From an uncultured Clostridia bacterium (GTDB lineage Bacteria; Bacillota; Clostridia; Christensenellales; Aristaeellaceae): a stretch of 8,302 bases of DNA. Position 1 is the first letter of the stretch, and the number at the start of each line of letters is the position of its first letter. The position numbers and the translations under genes were made by a program. Location: the NCBI GenBank assembly GCA_946496415.1, contig CAMMGP010000039.1:1-8302 (forward strand), written 5' to 3'. Below the pieces are notes generated by a model that was not told the origin of the DNA, did no database searches, and saw only the letters and a list, made by a program, of their open reading frames with translations. This document shows, piece by piece, positions 5,270-8,302 of the stretch.

Positions 5270-5824
5270 ATGACCAGAGACGAGGCGTGGGCGCTGCTCA
5301 CGCAGTACAACCAGGGCGAATTTCACCTGCGCCACGCGCGCACGCTGGAGGGCGTGATGCGCTATTTCGCGGGCGAACTGGGCTATGGCGATGAGGCGGA
5401 TTTCTGGGCCAATGTCGGCCTTTTGCACGATGTGGACTTTGAACAGTGGCCCGACGAGCACTGCCAGAAGGCGCGCGAGTTATTGGAAAATGCCGGCTGC
5501 GACGAGCGCTTCATCCACGCCGTGGTCTGCCACGGCTACGGCCTGTGCAGCGATGTAAAGCCCGAGCACGAGATGGAAAAGGTGCTCTTCGCCGTGGACG
5601 AACTGACCGGCCTGATCAGCGCCGTGGCCATCATGCGCCCCTCGCGCAGTCTGGACGATCTGGAGCTTCCCTCGGTGAAAAAGAAGTTCAAGGACAAGAA
5701 GTTCGCCGCCGGCTGTTCCCGCGACGTCATCCGCCAGGGCGCGGAGATGCTCGGCTGGACGCTGGACGACCTCATCTCCCGCACCATTGTCGCCATGCGC
5801 GAAAGCGGCGCGGAACTGGGATAG
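5270..5824 (+). CDS. HD-superfamily hydrolase
   Basis: A 184-residue HD-domain protein, a predicted metal-dependent phosphohydrolase of unknown substrate. The metal-binding pattern is visible: His22 in HLRHARTLE, the HD pair His53-Asp54 in GLLHDVDFE, His83 and His88 in HAVVCHGYG, and Asp110 in AVDELTGL. The central MRPSRSLDDLELPSVKKKFKDKKF region is basic and probably specific to this stand-alone HD family, common in Clostridia. The ATG at 5270 is preferred over one at 5252 because the GGAAAGGAAGG purine stretch (5254-5264) ends 5 bases upstream; the earlier ATG would start inside that stretch. It begins 22 bases after the J-domain gene and is followed directly by a strong terminator, so it is the last gene of the unit. 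A nucleotidase or cyclic-nucleotide role is possible but not shown. Confidence 0.88.
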   Translation: MTRDEAWALLTQYNQGEFHLRHARTLEGVMRYFAGELGYGDEADFWANVGLLHDVDFEQWPDEHCQKARELLENAGCDERFIHAVVCHGYGLCSDVKPEHEMEKVLFAVDELTGLISAVAIMRPSRSLDDLELPSVKKKFKDKKFAAGCSRDVIRQGAEMLGWTLDDLISRTIVAMRESGAELG

Positions 5825-5835
5825 GGCGCACGGGT

Positions 5836-5880
5836 GCAAAAACCGCTTCTGAGCAAACGTTCAGAAGCGGTTTTTGCTTT
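5836..5880. terminator. Bidirectional terminator between the HD gene and topB
   Basis: Arms 5836-5852 and 5861-5877 pair perfectly over 17 base pairs (GCAAAAACCGCTTCTGA against its complement) around an 8-base loop. T5 lies within the 3' arm on the plus strand, and the mirrored A5 gives the same on the minus strand. It sits 12 bases after the HD gene stop and 9 bases beyond the topB stop, so it ends both convergent transcripts. Confidence 0.92.
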
Positions 5881-5888
5881 TCCCGCCC

Positions 5889-7826
5889 TCAGCGGCCGCG
5901 TTCCCCGCCCTTTGGCGCGGGGACGCTCCTTTTTGGCGCGGAAGCCTTGCGGGCGGCGGGCTTTTGGGTCGCGCCGCCGCTGCGGGAGGTCGCCCTGCGC
6001 GCGGTTTTTTTCGCACGGGGCTCCTCGCGCTCGAAGCGCATGTCCGCTGGGGCGGTTTTCGCCGCGTTCACCAGAAAGATGGCGAAGCGACGGATGCCCA
6101 GCAAAAAGCGCTCGCGCTTTTGGGCGCGCAGGGCGGCGTCCGGATTGACGGCCATGTCGTTAAGCGCCTTTTCCCACTTGCCGGTGGTGGCGGCGGAGGC
6201 GATCTGTTCCGGGGCGACGGCGATCAACTTGCGGCCCTTCTCTGTGGAAACGATGCTCTTGCCCGCGCGCTCGGCCAGCCCCACCTCGATGAGCCGCTCG
6301 ATGGTGGCGGCGCGGGTGGCGGGCGTGCCGAGGCCGGAGGACTTCATGCGCTCGCGCAGTTCCTCGTCCTCCAGTTCCTGCCCGGCGTGCTCCATCAGGG
6401 AGAGCAGCGAGGCGTCGTTGAGCCTCTCCGGGGGCTTGGTCTGCTTTTTGCGGGCGCTGACCTTCCCCGCCGTGCGCACTTCGCCTTCGCGCACGTCCGG
6501 CAGGGGTGTGGCCGCCTTCTTCTCCACCGGCGCAAGCACGGCGCGCCAGCCCATGTCCACCGGCACGGCCCCGTCGGCGCGGAATTCGTGGCCGCTCACC
6601 ACGACGCGCAGGCGCGCCGATTCGTAGGCATAGTCCGGGTAATGGGCGGCGATGAGGCTGCGCGCCACCAGGTCGTACAGCGCTTCCTCATCCGCCGTCA
6701 TCGCCCCGGGGCGGCGCTCGGTGGGGATGATGGCGTGGTGGTCGGAGACTTTCGCGGCGTCGTAAAAGCGTTTGGAATCCATATGGGGATTGAACGCCGG
6801 GGCCTTGAGCAGGGGATGGTAGCGGGGCGGCAGGTTGCGCAGGGCGTTCAGCGCCTTTTCGCGCATGTCCGGCGGCAGGCAGCGGCTGTCCGTGCGCGGG
6901 TAGGTGATGGCCTTGTGCCGCTCGTAGAGCGCCTGCGCCAGCTTCAGCGTCTTGTCCGCGGAAAAGCCGAAGCGGCGGTTGGCCTCGCGTTGCAGGGCGG
7001 TGAGGTCGAAAAGCTGCGGCGGGGGCACGCGCTTGCGCTCGCGGCGGCTCTCGACCACCGTTCCTTCCTTGCCCTGCGCCTCGCGCTTTATTTTGTCGGC
7101 CTGCTCCTTGCTGGAAGCGCGGCTCTGGCGCGTCTCCGGGTCATAGTAAAGGCCCTCGAAGTCGCCAAAGTCGGCGCGCACTTCCCAGTAGTCCTGGGGA
7201 ACGAACTCGGCGATCTCGCGGTCGCGCTTTACCAGCAGCGCCAGCGTTGGCGTCTGCACGCGGCCCATGGGCAAAAGCGCCCCGTAGCGCAGCGTGAAGG
7301 CGCGCGAGGCGTTCATGCCCACCAGCCAGTCGGCCAGACTGCGGCAGCGGGCGCTTTCGTAAAGCGCGTCGTAGTCAGCGGCGGGGCGCAATTCCTCAAA
7401 GCCCTTGCGGATGGCCGCGTCGGTCATCGAGGAGATCCACAGCCGCCGGACCGGCTTTTTGCAGCCCGCCATGCGGTAGATGTAGCGGAAGATCAATTCG
7501 CCCTCGCGCGCCGCGTCGGTTGCGCAGATGACCTCGGCGGTGTCCTTGTCGTTCATCAGCTTTTTGACGATGGCGAACTGGCTGCGCGTGGCGGGCAGCA
7601 CCTTCAGGGGGATGTCCTCCGGCAAAATGGGCAGATCGTCCATGCGCCAGCGGCGATAGCGCTCGTCCAACTCGTCCGGCTCCATGAGGGAAACGAGGTG
7701 GCCCAGCGCCCATGTTACAATGTAACCCTTGCCCATGAGGCAGCCGTCGCCCCGTTGGGAGGCCCCCAACACGCGGGCGATGTCGCGCCCCACCGACGGT
7801 TTTTCGGCGACGATCACGATGTTCAT
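5889..7826 (-). CDS. topB: DNA topoisomerase III (type IA)
   Basis: A type IA topoisomerase that passes single DNA strands through a 5'-phosphotyrosine break and resolves replication or recombination intermediates. The 645-residue protein has an N-terminal TOPRIM domain (MNIVIVAEKPSVGRDIA, Glu8; ATDAAREGELIFR, Asp104 and Glu108). The middle aspartate expected in a DxDxE pattern is Ala106, a variation I believe also occurs in Bacillus-type TopB (DAGRE). The catalytic tyrosine is Tyr309 in AITYPRTDSR, and GRVQTPTLALLV (188-199) and SDHHAIIPT (361-369) are hallmark segments. No C-terminal zinc fingers are present; instead the tail (about 600-645) is rich in Lys, Arg, Ala and Pro and probably binds DNA. 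The start at 7826 matches the family N-terminus; no ribosome site lies before it, and a start at 7946 would add 40 unrelated residues that overlap cysK. Confidence 0.96.
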   Translation of the reverse strand: MNIVIVAEKPSVGRDIARVLGASQRGDGCLMGKGYIVTWALGHLVSLMEPDELDERYRRWRMDDLPILPEDIPLKVLPATRSQFAIVKKLMNDKDTAEVICATDAAREGELIFRYIYRMAGCKKPVRRLWISSMTDAAIRKGFEELRPAADYDALYESARCRSLADWLVGMNASRAFTLRYGALLPMGRVQTPTLALLVKRDREIAEFVPQDYWEVRADFGDFEGLYYDPETRQSRASSKEQADKIKREAQGKEGTVVESRRERKRVPPPQLFDLTALQREANRRFGFSADKTLKLAQALYERHKAITYPRTDSRCLPPDMREKALNALRNLPPRYHPLLKAPAFNPHMDSKRFYDAAKVSDHHAIIPTERRPGAMTADEEALYDLVARSLIAAHYPDYAYESARLRVVVSGHEFRADGAVPVDMGWRAVLAPVEKKAATPLPDVREGEVRTAGKVSARKKQTKPPERLNDASLLSLMEHAGQELEDEELRERMKSSGLGTPATRAATIERLIEVGLAERAGKSIVSTEKGRKLIAVAPEQIASAATTGKWEKALNDMAVNPDAALRAQKRERFLLGIRRFAIFLVNAAKTAPADMRFEREEPRAKKTARRATSRSGGATQKPAARKASAPKRSVPAPKGGERGR

Positions 7827-7833
7827 ACGCCCA

Positions 7834-7862
7834 AGCATACCACAAAACGCGCCGTTGCGCAA
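7834..7862 (-). promoter_or_regulatory. Putative topB promoter giving a leaderless mRNA
   Basis: Minus-strand -35 TTGCGC (7862-7857, 3 of 6), a 17-base spacer and -10 TATGCT (7839-7834, 4 of 6) with an extended TGG directly before it. A start 7 bases beyond the -10 falls at about 7827-7826, the first base of the topB ATG. This agrees with the lack of a Shine-Dalgarno sequence there. Confidence 0.5.
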
Positions 7863-7869
7863 GCGGCGC
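7849..7869. repeat. Inverted repeat across the shared topB/cysK -35 region
   Basis: GCGCCG (7849-7854) and CGGCGC (7864-7869) are inverted repeats flanking the 8-bp palindrome TTGCGCAA (7855-7862). The dyad covers both divergent -35 elements. It could be a regulator site or simply GC-rich symmetry. On the plus strand TTTT follows at 7870-7873, but no gene upstream needs a terminator. Confidence 0.5.
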
Positions 7870-7883
7870 TTTTCTGCTATAAT
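7855..7883 (+). promoter_or_regulatory. Promoter of cysK
   Basis: A -35 TTGCGC (7855-7860, 3 of 6), a 17-base spacer and a perfect -10 TATAAT (7878-7883) with TG at 7875-7876 making an extended -10 that compensates for the weak -35. The predicted start near 7890 leaves a leader of about 19 bases holding the ribosome site. No T-box or S-box riboswitch fits in so short a leader, so any sulfur control would have to act at the promoter. Confidence 0.75.
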
Positions 7884-7908
7884 GAATGGGCGCAAAGGAG
7901 GAATTTTC

Positions 7909-8302
7909 ATGTCCGTCGTGCAAAGCGCGGAGGCGCTGATCGGCAATACCCCGCTCTTAAAACTGAATCGCCTGTTTCCCGGCGCGGAGATCTACGCCAA
8001 GTTGGAATACCTCAATCCCGCGGGCAGCGCCAAGGACCGCGCCGCCAAATCCATGCTCAACGACCTGGAGGCGCGCGGCCTGCTCAAGGAGGGCGGCACC
8101 GTGGTGGAGCCGACCTCGGGCAACACCGGCGTGGCGCTGGCGGCGCTGTGCGCCGCGCGCGGCTATCGCCTCGTGCTCACCATGCCGGAAACGATGAGCG
8201 TTGAGCGGCGCATGCTGCTCTCCGCCTACGGCGCGGAACTGGTGCTCACCCCCGGCGACGAGGGCATGGCCGGCGCGGTGAAGCGGGCGGGTGAGATCAT
8301 TG
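7909..8302 (+). CDS. cysK: Cysteine synthase (O-acetylserine sulfhydrylase), N-terminal part
   Basis: A PLP enzyme that makes cysteine from O-acetylserine and sulfide. Only the first 131 codons are in the window; the frame is open at the right edge. The N-terminus reads ALIGNTPLLKLNRLF (residues 9-23), then EYLNPAGSAKDRAA, where Lys42 is the expected PLP Schiff-base lysine, and EPTSGNTGVAL (67-77), the substrate and phosphate-binding PTSGNTG loop with Ser70, Asn72 and Thr73. The segment LVLTMPETMSVERRMLL (98-114) is also typical. The start at 7909 follows a near-perfect AAAGGAGG (7894-7901) by 7 bases. CysK is favoured over CysM or cystathionine beta-synthase by the NPAGSAKDR and MPETMSVERR segments, but the missing C-terminal part would be needed to be sure. 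Confidence 0.88.
   Translation, partial: MSVVQSAEALIGNTPLLKLNRLFPGAEIYAKLEYLNPAGSAKDRAAKSMLNDLEARGLLKEGGTVVEPTSGNTGVALAALCAARGYRLVLTMPETMSVERRMLLSAYGAELVLTPGDEGMAGAVKRAGEII

Noticed and set aside
5446..6627. A 393-codon plus-strand open frame bridging the HD gene and topB
   Set aside because: It is out of frame with the HD gene, crosses the strong terminator 5836-5880, and continues antisense to topB. The product is Arg/Ser/Pro-rich without a domain.
7849..7873. Plus-strand terminator at GCGCCG...CGGCGC followed by TTTT
   Set aside because: No plus-strand gene lies upstream to terminate, the T-run is short, and the site overlaps the -35 elements of two divergent promoters, which explains it better.
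7827..7946. An upstream ATG extending topB by 40 residues
   Set aside because: The added residues resemble nothing in TopB proteins and overlap the cysK start and promoter. The protein proper begins MNIVIVAEKPS at 7826.
5874..8204. A 776-codon open frame on the plus strand opposite topB
   Set aside because: It is antisense to topB over nearly its whole length, starts inside the terminator and runs out of frame into cysK. The composition is low-complexity with no recognisable motif.

Overview
The window is a GC-rich bacterial chromosome segment with compact, mostly housekeeping gene content. Strong AGGAGG-type ribosome binding sites, sigma-A-type promoters (several with a TGn extended -10), a stand-alone pta-ackA acetate pair, and a small-protein cluster (zinc-ribbon membrane protein, DUF5685-type protein, J-domain protein, HD protein) all point to a high-GC anaerobic member of the Clostridia (Bacillota), probably a gut or fermentative organism. 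This placement is inferred from gene content and family resemblance, not from a marker gene.

Layout. Positions 1-346 hold no protein gene but are dense in structure: a bidirectional terminator hairpin (16-55), a 150-base region of nested stems that looks like a structured RNA or dispersed element (about 63-217), a G-tract-containing hairpin (222-278), and the pta-ackA terminator (306-345). On the minus strand follow ackA (347-1546), pta (1577-2560) and tadA (2657-3103), transcribed in the order tadA, pta, ackA. Pta has its own promoter, and no terminator separates it from tadA. Positions 3104-3261 form a divergent promoter region. On the plus strand comes a tight four-gene unit (3262-5824): zinc-ribbon membrane protein, DUF5685-like protein, J-domain protein with a cysteine-rich tail, and an HD-domain hydrolase. 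It ends at a strong bidirectional terminator (5836-5880). topB (DNA topoisomerase III, 5889-7826) lies convergent to that unit and divergent from cysK (7909 to beyond the window end). The topB/cysK promoters appear to share a palindromic -35 region, and topB looks leaderless.

How the genes work together. Pta and AckA convert acetyl-CoA to acetate with ATP formation. TadA makes inosine-34 in tRNA-Arg(ACG). The four-gene plus-strand unit is the least understood part: its one-base gap, 4-base overlap and 22-base gap imply co-transcription. The DUF5685-like member carries two Asp-rich motifs that look to me like those of squalene/phytoene synthases, and this is the most promising lead in the window. 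TopB and CysK are housekeeping functions. I see no CRISPR array, tRNA, rRNA, insertion sequence or phage gene.
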